Translations under genes and position numbers: made by a program
DNA from: a virus
DNA length: 54,553 nucleotides
IMG/VR virus record: IMGVR_UViG_3300050821_005055
Location: 1 to 54,553 of that record
Strand: one strand, 5' to 3'
The notes under the pieces: generated by a model
The model's input: only the letters and a program-made list of their open reading frames with translations
Told to the model about the DNA's origin: nothing
The model's database searches: none
Shown: in pieces, positions 14,605 through 22,820 of the stretch
How the letters are laid out: each line of letters begins with the position of its first letter
Numbering within the stretch: position 1 is the first letter of the stretch

Positions 14605-17447
14605 TGAGCGCGACTTACAAACCGCTTCCAACCAAGCCGATGCTCAAGGGGATGAATGCGTGCACCGACTATGCGACACAGCCGCCAGGAACTTTTCCTC
14701 GAGGATCGAATTTGTTGCTCAACAAGCGCGGAGCTCTGGATGTCTGCGACGGCTCGCAACTCGTTCATGCGTTCAATGGACAGGTGCAAGCGGGACGCGG
14801 GAGAGATATGTGCAATTTCCTGTTCTCTCCAACAGGAGCCGCACGCTACTACTTGTCGTTGATGAAGGCGCTCGATATTCCGCTTGGCGCTCCGCTAAAT
14901 CTGAGCATTGTGACGGCGGCTGGCGGGACGCTTCCTGCCGCGACGTACTTCTATAAAGTCACGGCGATTGACGGCGCGGGCGGAGAAACGACCGTCTCGA
15001 ACGAAGTAAGCCAAGTCACACCTCTCAACAACAAAAACACGCTGAACTGGAACGTGGTTCCGAATGCTACCGGATACCGCGTCTACCGCGGCACGGTGAC
15101 AAATACTGAAATCCTGATGATTGGCACGGATATACCAGTGGCTCAGGCTGTTCCTGGCTCGCTCACAGTTCAATTTGTAGATACAGGGACCGATACTGCC
15201 GGAGCGGTCTATAACGTCACTTCGGCAAGAATTACCGGAGTCCCTCAGTTCGGGGGCTTGTTCATCTACAACGCGACGTTTACCGTTCCTTCGACCGTTG
15301 GCTTGAGCCTTGGATTGATCTTTAACTATGTTGCGGGAACGAATGCGCTGTTCAATACAGCATGGACCATCGGCGGAATTATCTCGAGTACGCAGTTCAG
15401 CGCTAGCCATTCCGGAGCGCAAATTGTCGGACTTATCACCGGCTCGACAACGACAGGAGGCACCTTTAGCGCCGGAGTGAATCCTCCAGTAGCGGACACT
15501 ACACAGCAAACGGCCCTGTTTCAGATGCCTGTTATTGCGGGGAATCCGGCACCGTTGCCAGTCTCTTACAACAATTCGAATATCGTTGCGCTGTTTCCCG
15601 CCGACCCGCTGATCTATGAAGGCGGTGGTGGTGGTGGATCCGGCGGCGGTGGTGGCACAGGCGGAGGAGGCTCGGGCGGTGGATCCGGCGGAGGTTCTTC
15701 TCCAACGCCGGCGGGCGGTATCCCCGGAAACGTTTCGACCATTCCGATGATGGTTGAGTTCACGAATCGCGTGGTTCTGGCTCTTGGCAACGGCTTCCCT
15801 CCGCAACTGTTTTCGGATTCGACCGGAACGCTTACGAATCCGGCGACGATTGCGGCCATCTCCGCTATCTCGGTGGATGCTTTCGGAGTTGTGACGGTGA
15901 CGACTTCGGTTCCTCATGGATTAGTGGCAGCGCAGTCCGGAGCCAACGTGGTCATCGCGGGAGTGGCGAACGCTCTCTATAACGGAGTATTTACAACGAT
16001 TGTCGTGGTGGACGCCACGCACTACAAGGTTTTCAATCGCGCGGCTATCGGGCAAGCGGCCTCCGCCGGCGGGACTTCCACGACGACGACGGTTCCGATC
16101 ACCAACTCTTTCGTTCCCGCCTTCCCTGCATGGGCGGCGAGCATCGAGTACAACGTCAATGCCGTAACCGTTCCGACCGTCTCGAACGGGTTTTACTACG
16201 TGGCGATCCAGGGCGGAGTATCAGGGAGCATACAGCCGACCTTTCCGGCAGGAGTAGGCCAGCAGGTAGGCGATGGCTCGATCCTGTGGCGGAATGCCGG
16301 TCCCATCAATACGGCCGCTCCCGCGCCTCCCGGCGCCGCGCACGCCACCGTCTATGCGGGTTCTTTATGGCTGTTCAATACTTCAGCGACGAATACCGCG
16401 TCAGGACTCGACGGGCCATGCTCTCTCCGTATGAGCGATGTGAACAATCCCGGTTCATGGAATCCCATCAACCAAGCGTTTCTCGACAAGGATGACGGCA
16501 CGGAAGGAATGGGGCTGGCTTCCTTCACCATCACCGCTCAAGGCATTCCTCCGGAAGGAAGCCTTGTGGCGTTCAAGAACTATTCGAGTTATCAGATTGT
16601 CGGAGTCTTCGGATCTCCGAACCTGACGATTCAGAGAATCAAGTCGGACATGGGCTGCCTCTCTCCGCGCAGCATTCAGTTCGTTCCCGGCTTTGGTATC
16701 GCGCGCTTCGCTCACTTGGGATTTGCCATGTTTGATGGAGTAGAAGACCGGATTATCAGCGAAGATATACGGCCATTCCTTTTTGGGACTGCGGACTTTT
16801 CAGAAAGCGACATCGTGGTTCTCGATTCGAACTTTCAGGCGGCCATGTGGGGATTCCAGACCGCTAATCCTCCGATGTTCTGCAATGCCATCCCTATCGG
16901 AAATTCGCAAGGCCAGTTGACACGAATCCTGTGCTACGACTTGGTGCTAAAGGCTTGGGCCGCTCCTGTCGATTTGCCATTTCCGATTTCGACCGGGGCG
17001 CAGTTCAGGACCGTTACGGCGAATCCCGTCACGATCTTGGGAGGGTTCTCGGATGGGCTTCTATCTCGCTGGCAGGCCGGGGACCAGGTGTGGGATTTCG
17101 GAGCAACAGGAGCGAGAAACCCTTCCGCTGTGAATTGGAGCGTCAAACTTCCGGAAGCGGTATCGCAGACCGCCGATCAGAAGATGAATTGCCGGAGAGT
17201 GGCGATTCGCGGGATTGCGACGAACTCCAGCGGAAAGATTACTGTCGTTCCGGTCGTAAATGGGACGAACAAGCCGAGTCAGTCTTACAACATTCCGTTG
17301 TCCGGCGACTTTGAGGTATTTTGTTCGTTCATGCGCGACGGCTTGCGCTTCTCTGCGATAATCAGCGGGAGCGGTCAGTTGGAACTGAACCGTTTCAGTT
17401 TCCATTGCACACCAAAGGAGGTCGGTGCCGCGGCCCTGATTTCATAA
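14604..17447 (+). CDS. Tail nozzle-like structural protein with Gly/Ser linker (947 aa)
   Basis: Starts ATG 14604 on a TAATG overlap; the longer frame from 14526 would run over the adaptor. The N-terminus (PLPTKPMLKGMNACTDYATQ ... LLNKRGALDVCDGSQ) and late segments (GCLSPRSIQFVPGFG, ILCYDLVLKAW) resemble the beta-propeller nozzle proteins of short-tailed phages. A Fn3-like segment (GGTLPAATYFYKVTAIDGAG, then ATGYRVYRGT) lies near 110-160. A natural run of about 27 Gly/Ser residues starts at about residue 340 and probably tethers two domains. The sequence is rich in Thr, Ala and Gly. Confidence 0.65.
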   Translation: MSATYKPLPTKPMLKGMNACTDYATQPPGTFPRGSNLLLNKRGALDVCDGSQLVHAFNGQVQAGRGRDMCNFLFSPTGAARYYLSLMKALDIPLGAPLNLSIVTAAGGTLPAATYFYKVTAIDGAGGETTVSNEVSQVTPLNNKNTLNWNVVPNATGYRVYRGTVTNTEILMIGTDIPVAQAVPGSLTVQFVDTGTDTAGAVYNVTSARITGVPQFGGLFIYNATFTVPSTVGLSLGLIFNYVAGTNALFNTAWTIGGIISSTQFSASHSGAQIVGLITGSTTTGGTFSAGVNPPVADTTQQTALFQMPVIAGNPAPLPVSYNNSNIVALFPADPLIYEGGGGGGSGGGGGTGGGGSGGGSGGGSSPTPAGGIPGNVSTIPMMVEFTNRVVLALGNGFPPQLFSDSTGTLTNPATIAAISAISVDAFGVVTVTTSVPHGLVAAQSGANVVIAGVANALYNGVFTTIVVVDATHYKVFNRAAIGQAASAGGTSTTTTVPITNSFVPAFPAWAASIEYNVNAVTVPTVSNGFYYVAIQGGVSGSIQPTFPAGVGQQVGDGSILWRNAGPINTAAPAPPGAAHATVYAGSLWLFNTSATNTASGLDGPCSLRMSDVNNPGSWNPINQAFLDKDDGTEGMGLASFTITAQGIPPEGSLVAFKNYSSYQIVGVFGSPNLTIQRIKSDMGCLSPRSIQFVPGFGIARFAHLGFAMFDGVEDRIISEDIRPFLFGTADFSESDIVVLDSNFQAAMWGFQTANPPMFCNAIPIGNSQGQLTRILCYDLVLKAWAAPVDLPFPISTGAQFRTVTANPVTILGGFSDGLLSRWQAGDQVWDFGATGARNPSAVNWSVKLPEAVSQTADQKMNCRRVAIRGIATNSSGKITVVPVVNGTNKPSQSYNIPLSGDFEVFCSFMRDGLRFSAIISGSGQLELNRFSFHCTPKEVGAAALIS

Positions 17448-17448
17448 T

Positions 17449-17826
17449 ATGGAAGTCAGAAACTACAAAATCGGAGAAGATTTACCGGAGCAACTCAGGA
17501 CCGGATTCGAAAGCGGGAAGTGTACAGACCCCGCTTGGATCTGGGTTGTCGAGAGAGATGGGCGTATCGTCGCTTCGCTCATTGCCTGTCCAGCGCACAT
17601 CGTCGTGATTCTGCTACGGATTGTGGCGACACCTGACGCGCATCCGCTCGATGTAAGGGCCTTGCTCCTCAAAGCCACGCTGGACATCAAGGCCAGAGGC
17701 TACAACGGATATATGGTGTGGGCCGACCCGAATCGCCAGAACGAAAAGTCACTCATTGACATCGTGCTTGCTTCGGGCGGCGTGCAACTTCCTGGTACTC
17801 AAGTAGCCTGCGCGGGGCGACTATAA
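17449..17826 (+). CDS. GNAT-like acetyltransferase, or a virion protein with that fold (125 aa)
   Basis: The order of elements fits the GNAT fold: WVVERDGRIVASLI (strands 2-3), HIVVILLRIVATPDAHPLDV (strand 4 and the acyl-CoA loop region), KATLDIKARGYNGYMVW (helix 3 and strand 5). The glycine-rich R/Q-x-x-G-x-G/A loop is not clear, so activity is uncertain. Similar small GNAT-like genes are common next to tail genes in short-tailed phages. Confidence 0.5.
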   Translation: MEVRNYKIGEDLPEQLRTGFESGKCTDPAWIWVVERDGRIVASLIACPAHIVVILLRIVATPDAHPLDVRALLLKATLDIKARGYNGYMVWADPNRQNEKSLIDIVLASGGVQLPGTQVACAGRL

Positions 17827-18191
17827 TGCCGCAAGCCCTCGCTCTGCTTCCTTTGCTGATCGCCGGGGCTGGCGTGGGCACGTCCATCTATTCGATGGAG
17901 AATGCTCCGGGTACGCCAAAGCCTGTACCGCCCACACAAGCGCAGACGGATGCAACCGCGGCGAATACCAGAAAGACTCAGGAAGCGGCACTCTCGCAGC
18001 AGTTACCGGGCCTTCAGGCGCAAACCGGAGGCTCTCTGTCGCCGGAGGCTCTCTTGCAACTCTCGACGCTGCTTTCAGGGCAAGCAGGAACGCCCGGTAT
18101 CGGATCATCCGTACAGGATTTGATTTCGAAGATGAATACTGGCGGGACTCCAAACAGTCCGGGGCTGACTCCCGGTGGAGCGTTTGCGTAG
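17826..18191 (+). CDS. Small hydrophobic ejection-type protein (121 aa)
   Basis: ATG overlaps the previous stop (TAATG). The N-terminal 25 residues are hydrophobic (ALALLPLLIAGAGVGTSIYS); the rest is Gln/Thr/Pro-rich. This layout and the location after the nozzle gene match the small internal proteins that short-tailed phages eject into the cell envelope with the DNA. No catalytic motif. Confidence 0.5.
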   Translation: MPQALALLPLLIAGAGVGTSIYSMENAPGTPKPVPPTQAQTDATAANTRKTQEAALSQQLPGLQAQTGGSLSPEALLQLSTLLSGQAGTPGIGSSVQDLISKMNTGGTPNSPGLTPGGAFA

Positions 18192-18199
18192 GAGACTCT

Positions 18200-18820
18200 A
18201 TGCCTGGAATAGCCGGAAGTATCGGAGACATTTTCAAGACAGCCGCTCCCGCTATCGGTGGAATCACCGCCGGAGCTGGGCTCGTCGGAAACGTGCTCAA
18301 CTCCATCCAGCGCGGCAAAGAAGTGGGTAATTTACAATCCGCCGAGAAGAAGTTTGCGAATCTCACTCCGGAACAACTCTCCGGTATGGTGACGAAGGCG
18401 GAACAGCCGCTTGGAACGGATTTACTGCAGAACGTTGGAAATCTCGTACAAGCGGACCTTGGAACGAGAGGGTTGTCTCAGGCTCCCGGCATCTTCGCGG
18501 CGGAGGAAAGTCAGGCGCTCGCTCCCTATAAACTACAGGAGCAGCAGCAGGCTTTGCAGTTGATTATGAAGCAACTCGGATTGCCGATCGAGTATGCCAC
18601 GGCGATTCTGCAAGGGATGGGAGGACCAAGCAATATCTCTCCGCTCCTGCAACTCTTGATGCAAGGAACGAACACCCCGAATCAGGTTCCAAAAAGCGTG
18701 CCTGGCGGGGATGACACCGCGTCTCTCATTCAGCAGATCATTGCGTCCCAAGTGCCGATGACTCCCGGGATTGTTCCTGATACCAGTGCGGGAGCGGGTA
18801 CAGGGGGAGGGCTTGACTGA
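18200..18820 (+). CDS. Ejection-type internal virion protein candidate (206 aa)
   Basis: TAGGAG precedes the ATG. The N-terminus has a Gly/Ala-rich amphipathic or membrane-active stretch (AAPAIGGITAGAGLVGNVLN), then helical Gln/Leu-rich sequence (LQEQQQALQLIMKQLG) and a low-complexity Gly/Thr tail. It belongs to the run 17826-22304, read together as a set that may form a channel across the host envelope. Inference from composition and order. Confidence 0.55.
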   Translation: MPGIAGSIGDIFKTAAPAIGGITAGAGLVGNVLNSIQRGKEVGNLQSAEKKFANLTPEQLSGMVTKAEQPLGTDLLQNVGNLVQADLGTRGLSQAPGIFAAEESQALAPYKLQEQQQALQLIMKQLGLPIEYATAILQGMGGPSNISPLLQLLMQGTNTPNQVPKSVPGGDDTASLIQQIIASQVPMTPGIVPDTSAGAGTGGGLD

Positions 18821-19980
18821 TGGGCCTCGCGGGACTCACTGGCGCGTTACAGGGCATAGGCGAAGCGGGCGGGCAGGTTGCGCAAGGGAAACTCGATGCT
18901 CAGGCCGCAAAGCTGAAGGCCCTTATGGACTCGTTCAAGATGCAGAGCGAGACCGTCAATATCGCTGACACCCAGGAACGTTTGCGGAGACTGAAGTTAC
19001 AGCCCGATACCGAAGAGGATGCTCTCAGCCGCAGACTCGCCGGTTACGAAAAGGTTCTTGGCAAGCCGCTTACCCCACAGCAGAAAGAGGCTCTGATTCT
19101 AGGGACTCCTCCGCAAACAGGAGAAACAATCGAGGACGCTGAAAAACATCTTGGCCGGAAACTGACGGAAGAGGAAATGCAGCGTTGGTACAAGATTGCC
19201 CCTCCCAAGGGACCGGCTGGACGCGCTCCGAAGGTGGACAAGACCTACGATCCATCAGGGCACTTGCGGACGGCCTACCTTGACCCAGAGACGGCGGAAG
19301 TCGTGGCGTGGGGTCCGCTCGTACCTGAACGGGAAGCCTTTCATTACATTACAGATACAGAAGGCAATGTACATGCAGTACGAATGCCCACGGTCAGGGC
19401 TGTGACACCCGGGGAAATTCGCCAGAGCGAGAAAGCCGCGAAACAGTGGGAAGAGATTGCTCCGAAAGAGCATAAACCGCTTCCAAAAACGATGGTAAAG
19501 CCCACAGGAACGGCACAGGGAGGCACAGGAGCACCCAAGAGCGACGTTATCGGGCAAACGGCTCCGAAGTACACTCCTCCCCTACAGAACGCCCTAAAGA
19601 GCGCCCAGGCGGGCTATAAGAACTGGCTCGCTTCCATGAAGAACTCGGAGTTTCACACTCCCAAGACGGACCTCGCTATCGTCTTTTCGGCTGTGCGGTC
19701 GCAGGTCGAAGGCGCCGGCCGCATGACGAATACTGAGCTCGAGCGCGAATTGAAAGCGGGCAGTTTCGGGGACCGATTCCAGCGATGGTACAAAGGAGCC
19801 ACGGAAGGCACTTTGCCGGACGATCAGAGACAGGACTTAATTAACGTGATTCGAGATTCCTGGCTGGCATCGGCGGAGACGGCGCGTGCCGCATGGCAGT
19901 CGGACATGCCCGACAAGGAAATGCCCATTTACATCAAGGCCGATAATCTCGATGATCTAGCCGTGAAGGTTAAGCACTGA
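18820..19980 (+). CDS. Ejection-type internal virion protein candidate (386 aa)
   Basis: Starts on the TGATG overlap. The first 70 residues are helical (ALQGIGEAGGQVAQGKLDAQ), the middle is Pro-rich and charged, and LGRKLTEEEMQRWYKIAPP lies near 110. The C-terminus is folded (IVFSAVRSQVEGAGRMTNTE). No transglycosylase or peptidase motif is seen. Overlaps the next gene by one base. Confidence 0.55.
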   Translation: MGLAGLTGALQGIGEAGGQVAQGKLDAQAAKLKALMDSFKMQSETVNIADTQERLRRLKLQPDTEEDALSRRLAGYEKVLGKPLTPQQKEALILGTPPQTGETIEDAEKHLGRKLTEEEMQRWYKIAPPKGPAGRAPKVDKTYDPSGHLRTAYLDPETAEVVAWGPLVPEREAFHYITDTEGNVHAVRMPTVRAVTPGEIRQSEKAAKQWEEIAPKEHKPLPKTMVKPTGTAQGGTGAPKSDVIGQTAPKYTPPLQNALKSAQAGYKNWLASMKNSEFHTPKTDLAIVFSAVRSQVEGAGRMTNTELERELKAGSFGDRFQRWYKGATEGTLPDDQRQDLINVIRDSWLASAETARAAWQSDMPDKEMPIYIKADNLDDLAVKVKH

Positions 19981-22304
19981 TGGCTCAGGAAGCTCAAGAG
20001 ACGGTCAATGTCCGCACCCCGGGAGGGAAGGTCATTCCCATCCTGAAGTCGGATCTCGCTACGGCCATCAAAAGAGGGGCTGTTCCAGTGAATACTGCGG
20101 CGGAGGCGGCGAAGTCTGGGGACGTTCCACGTGGAACACAAGGCGCTGGCCCGACACTGTGGGAAGCCGCCAACAAGCCTATCGGCAAGGACGTCAACAA
20201 ACCCCTTCAGGGCATCAATCATCAGATGGACGACTGGATCGCCAAGAACGCTCCGGAAGGCACCCCAGATGCCGTCCTGAAGGCCGTCGTACAGGGAGCG
20301 AACTTGCCTTTCGACATCATGGGAGCGGTCGAAGAGGCTGGCCGCAGAACTCTGTCTCCTATCGGGGTTGCTACTCTCGGGCTGGCCTCTAAACTCCAAG
20401 CCTTACGTGAGTCCGCAACCGCTCCGAAGTTGTTGAAAACAGCCGTGGGAGCCGCTGAGACAGGCGCAGGAGCAGCATTTGGAGCATCGGGCATCAAGGA
20501 AGCAGCCACGAAGAAGAAGGGCGAAGGCCGTCTTGATGAGTTTGAGCGCCGCTTGAGTGCATTGGGACAAGGAATTATGGGGCTTGCGCCAGTCGCTCAT
20601 GCTGTCGGGCCATCCGTGAAAGAGGGAGCAAAAACTGGCTCTCAGGAATTACTCGGTATCGGTGAGAAGTCCGTAGATCGCGCGCGCACGGCTGCAGAAA
20701 GCGAAACAGCGGAGAAGTTGCAGAAGTTCGGGAAGTCCAAGGCGGAGCGCGAAGCCGAAGTAGCGGAACAGAAGGCCGAGAAGGAAAAACGGGACACACA
20801 AACCCTCAAAGAGCACAAGGAACTACAGGAACAAGAGAAAGCCCGGGCGCGCGGCGAATATGAAGCCGCCGAAGTGAAGCGCAAGGCTGAAACCGATGCA
20901 GCCAAGAAGAAATTCGCGGAAGATACGGCCGCGGCCGCTAAAGAGAGAGTCGCGCAGTCAAAAACGGAGACCGCGCGCCGCAGTTACGAAGATTTGAGAG
21001 ACCGCCACGCGGAAAGCACCGCAGAGAATCTCGACAAAGCCGAAAAGACAGAGAAACTATCTCTCGATGCCCGCTACGAGGACTTTCGCAAGAAGATTCT
21101 CGGGGTATCGAAGGAATTTCCGAACGGAACGCTGGAAGCCGATCTTTCTTCGGTTGGCGAGGCTGTAGTGAACGCAAGGAAGAATATCCTGAAGGGTTCA
21201 GCGGAAAGCATCAAGCAGTTCAACGACATTCTTGGGAAATTGAAGGACTTTATCGAGACTCCCGAAGGCGATTTGAAGCCTCTACCTGGCCAAAAGATTA
21301 CTGCCGATCAGTTGAACGGGTATGTGACGGAGTTGAACGAGAAGCTCTATGACTCTGGAGCGGCGGGCGATGTCAGGGATGCCCTGAAACACGTCCGGGA
21401 TGCCGCAGTAGGCAGCGTAACGGACTCCATCGGCAAGGGTCATGGGAAAACAGCCGTGAAAGCCTATTCTGAACTGAAAGGCGACTATAACGATTACATG
21501 GACACTTGGCGGGACACCGCTTCAGGGTCTCCGCTTCCCGCTATCAGGAAACTGCTTCGACAGCCGATGGCGGCTAAGAGAGGGATTCCCGTCTACCGCG
21601 AGGTTGCCAAGATTCTCGAGGGCGCACGTGGAGAAAAGGCTATTCCGGTCATCGCGCGCAAGAGAGCGTTCGGAGCCGATCCTGCGCTAGCCGCAAAACT
21701 CCGCAAAACAGGCGAAAGAATTTCCGCACTTCCCAAGACGAAGGGTGTTCCTGAAGTGGCAAGGCCGGAATATCCAGCCCCGATCACCAAGGCCAAAATC
21801 AATCCGCCGAAACCGCCAGAGATCGAACCCTTCAAGGCTCGCGGGAAGGACCCGGAGCGGCCGGAGACGAAACCGTTTAGCGCGGAAGAGTTCAGGAAAG
21901 AAAAAATAGGGCAGAAGGCCGAGAGTTTGAGTAATCTGTCCATGTGGGACATCGCGGCAATGTCGGCGGCTATTGAGGAAGTGTTCAGAGGGAAGTTCGG
22001 TACAGCGGCGGCGGCAGGATCTATTCCGGTCATCAAGCGATTACTCGCAAGGGGACTGAGCAACGAAGGCGTGATTGACTGGCTATCGAAGGACAAGCCC
22101 GTCCCGGAGCGCCGTTCACCGTCTAGCAAGTCTGGTGGACCGGCAGGGGTAGAGAGACGGTCGGCGTCGGATAAGGCGATGCAACGGGAAGTTTTGCGAG
22201 AGTCCATCGCCAACGCCGAGAAGCAGAAAGCCGCAAAAGGTGACCCGGGCGGCATCATTGCTCGACAGATAGCAGATTTTCGGGAGATGTTAGCAGGCTT
22301 GTAG
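19980..22304 (+). CDS. Large coiled-coil ejection-type protein (774 aa)
   Basis: Residues about 230-350 form one long Lys/Glu/Ala coiled coil (KAEREAEVAEQKAEKEKRDT, continuing to KTETARRSYEDLRDRH). On either side are Ala/Gly-rich helical regions, including a mildly hydrophobic stretch near 80-170. It is too short and in the wrong place for a tape measure. A long DNA-ejection protein fits better, given the three related-context genes upstream. No enzymatic motif recognised. Confidence 0.55.
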   Translation: MAQEAQETVNVRTPGGKVIPILKSDLATAIKRGAVPVNTAAEAAKSGDVPRGTQGAGPTLWEAANKPIGKDVNKPLQGINHQMDDWIAKNAPEGTPDAVLKAVVQGANLPFDIMGAVEEAGRRTLSPIGVATLGLASKLQALRESATAPKLLKTAVGAAETGAGAAFGASGIKEAATKKKGEGRLDEFERRLSALGQGIMGLAPVAHAVGPSVKEGAKTGSQELLGIGEKSVDRARTAAESETAEKLQKFGKSKAEREAEVAEQKAEKEKRDTQTLKEHKELQEQEKARARGEYEAAEVKRKAETDAAKKKFAEDTAAAAKERVAQSKTETARRSYEDLRDRHAESTAENLDKAEKTEKLSLDARYEDFRKKILGVSKEFPNGTLEADLSSVGEAVVNARKNILKGSAESIKQFNDILGKLKDFIETPEGDLKPLPGQKITADQLNGYVTELNEKLYDSGAAGDVRDALKHVRDAAVGSVTDSIGKGHGKTAVKAYSELKGDYNDYMDTWRDTASGSPLPAIRKLLRQPMAAKRGIPVYREVAKILEGARGEKAIPVIARKRAFGADPALAAKLRKTGERISALPKTKGVPEVARPEYPAPITKAKINPPKPPEIEPFKARGKDPERPETKPFSAEEFRKEKIGQKAESLSNLSMWDIAAMSAAIEEVFRGKFGTAAAAGSIPVIKRLLARGLSNEGVIDWLSKDKPVPERRSPSSKSGGPAGVERRSASDKAMQREVLRESIANAEKQKAAKGDPGGIIARQIADFREMLAGL

Positions 22305-22316
22305 AATGGAGGAACC

Positions 22317-22457
22317 ATGAACCCATCTGAGGACTACGGCGAAGCACTAGAAGAGGGCGCAAAAGAGGTTCAGGGCCGGATTCACAAAGGCCGTAAAGGT
22401 GGCAAGAAATCGAAGCGCCACTCGAAACGTAAAGGACGTCGTAAGGGCGGACGGTGA
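22317..22457 (+). CDS. Microprotein with acidic head and basic tail (46 aa)
   Basis: TGGAGGAACC sits before ATG 22317. The first 20 residues are acidic (MNPSEDYGEALEEGAKEVQG). The last 26 are almost all Lys, Arg and Gly and end KGRRKGGR. This resembles the 8551-8861 peptides, but with an added acidic arm. The stop overlaps the next start. Function unknown; nucleic-acid binding is inferred. Confidence 0.6.
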   Translation: MNPSEDYGEALEEGAKEVQGRIHKGRKGGKKSKRHSKRKGRRKGGR

Positions 22458-22555
22458 GCGATAGAACGTTTGAGCGGTTTATTCAGATCACGAAGGTCGT
22501 TCTGCTAGCTGGCATTCTTGCCGTGCTCGCAGAATGGAGATTCTTTCATCACTAA
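22454..22555 (+). CDS. Tiny single-pass membrane protein (33 aa)
   Basis: GTG 22454 overlaps the previous stop (GTGA). MSDRTFERFIQITK is followed by a 16-residue hydrophobic span (VVLLAGILAVLAEW) and a short RFFHH tail. Coupled translation supports it. Could act at the envelope during ejection or lysis. Confidence 0.5.
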   Translation: MSDRTFERFIQITKVVLLAGILAVLAEWRFFHH

Positions 22556-22566
22556 AGGAGAACATC

Positions 22567-22812
22567 ATGCCGCACAATTTGAAGTCCAAAGAAGAAGCAA
22601 CGGCGCGGGCCAGCAACTTTGAACGCAGGCTGGGAGAGACGATGGACACCGAGACTGACCCGGAAATGTATACAGGCAATACTGCTGGCGCTGAGGAATT
22701 GCCCTATAACGAAAAGTTTCCTCTGATCGACATTTTCAACGAGTCAAACATGAAACCCGGCGGAAAGCGCGTCCGCGACGGGCAACTGCAAGCAGGTCGT
22801 GACAACGAGTAG
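22567..22812 (+). CDS. Hypothetical acidic protein (81 aa)
   Basis: AAAGGAGAACATC precedes ATG 22567. It is polar and charged (NLKSKEEATARASNFERRLG, then TDPEMYTGNTAGAEELPY), ending in a basic stretch GGKRVRDGQLQAGRDN. No fold recognised. It lies between the ejection genes and the fibre block. Confidence 0.6.
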   Translation: MPHNLKSKEEATARASNFERRLGETMDTETDPEMYTGNTAGAEELPYNEKFPLIDIFNESNMKPGGKRVRDGQLQAGRDNE

Positions 22813-22820
22813 GTGACTCT

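Noticed and set aside
14895-15917. 340-residue minus-strand open frame under the nozzle gene
   Set aside because: Arg/Ser-rich composition typical of the antisense of a Gly/Thr/Ala-rich gene, with no ribosome site.
19980-22304. Tape measure protein
   Set aside because: It lies after the nozzle and ejection genes and lacks the length and repeat pattern of a tape measure; no tube or baseplate genes are present.
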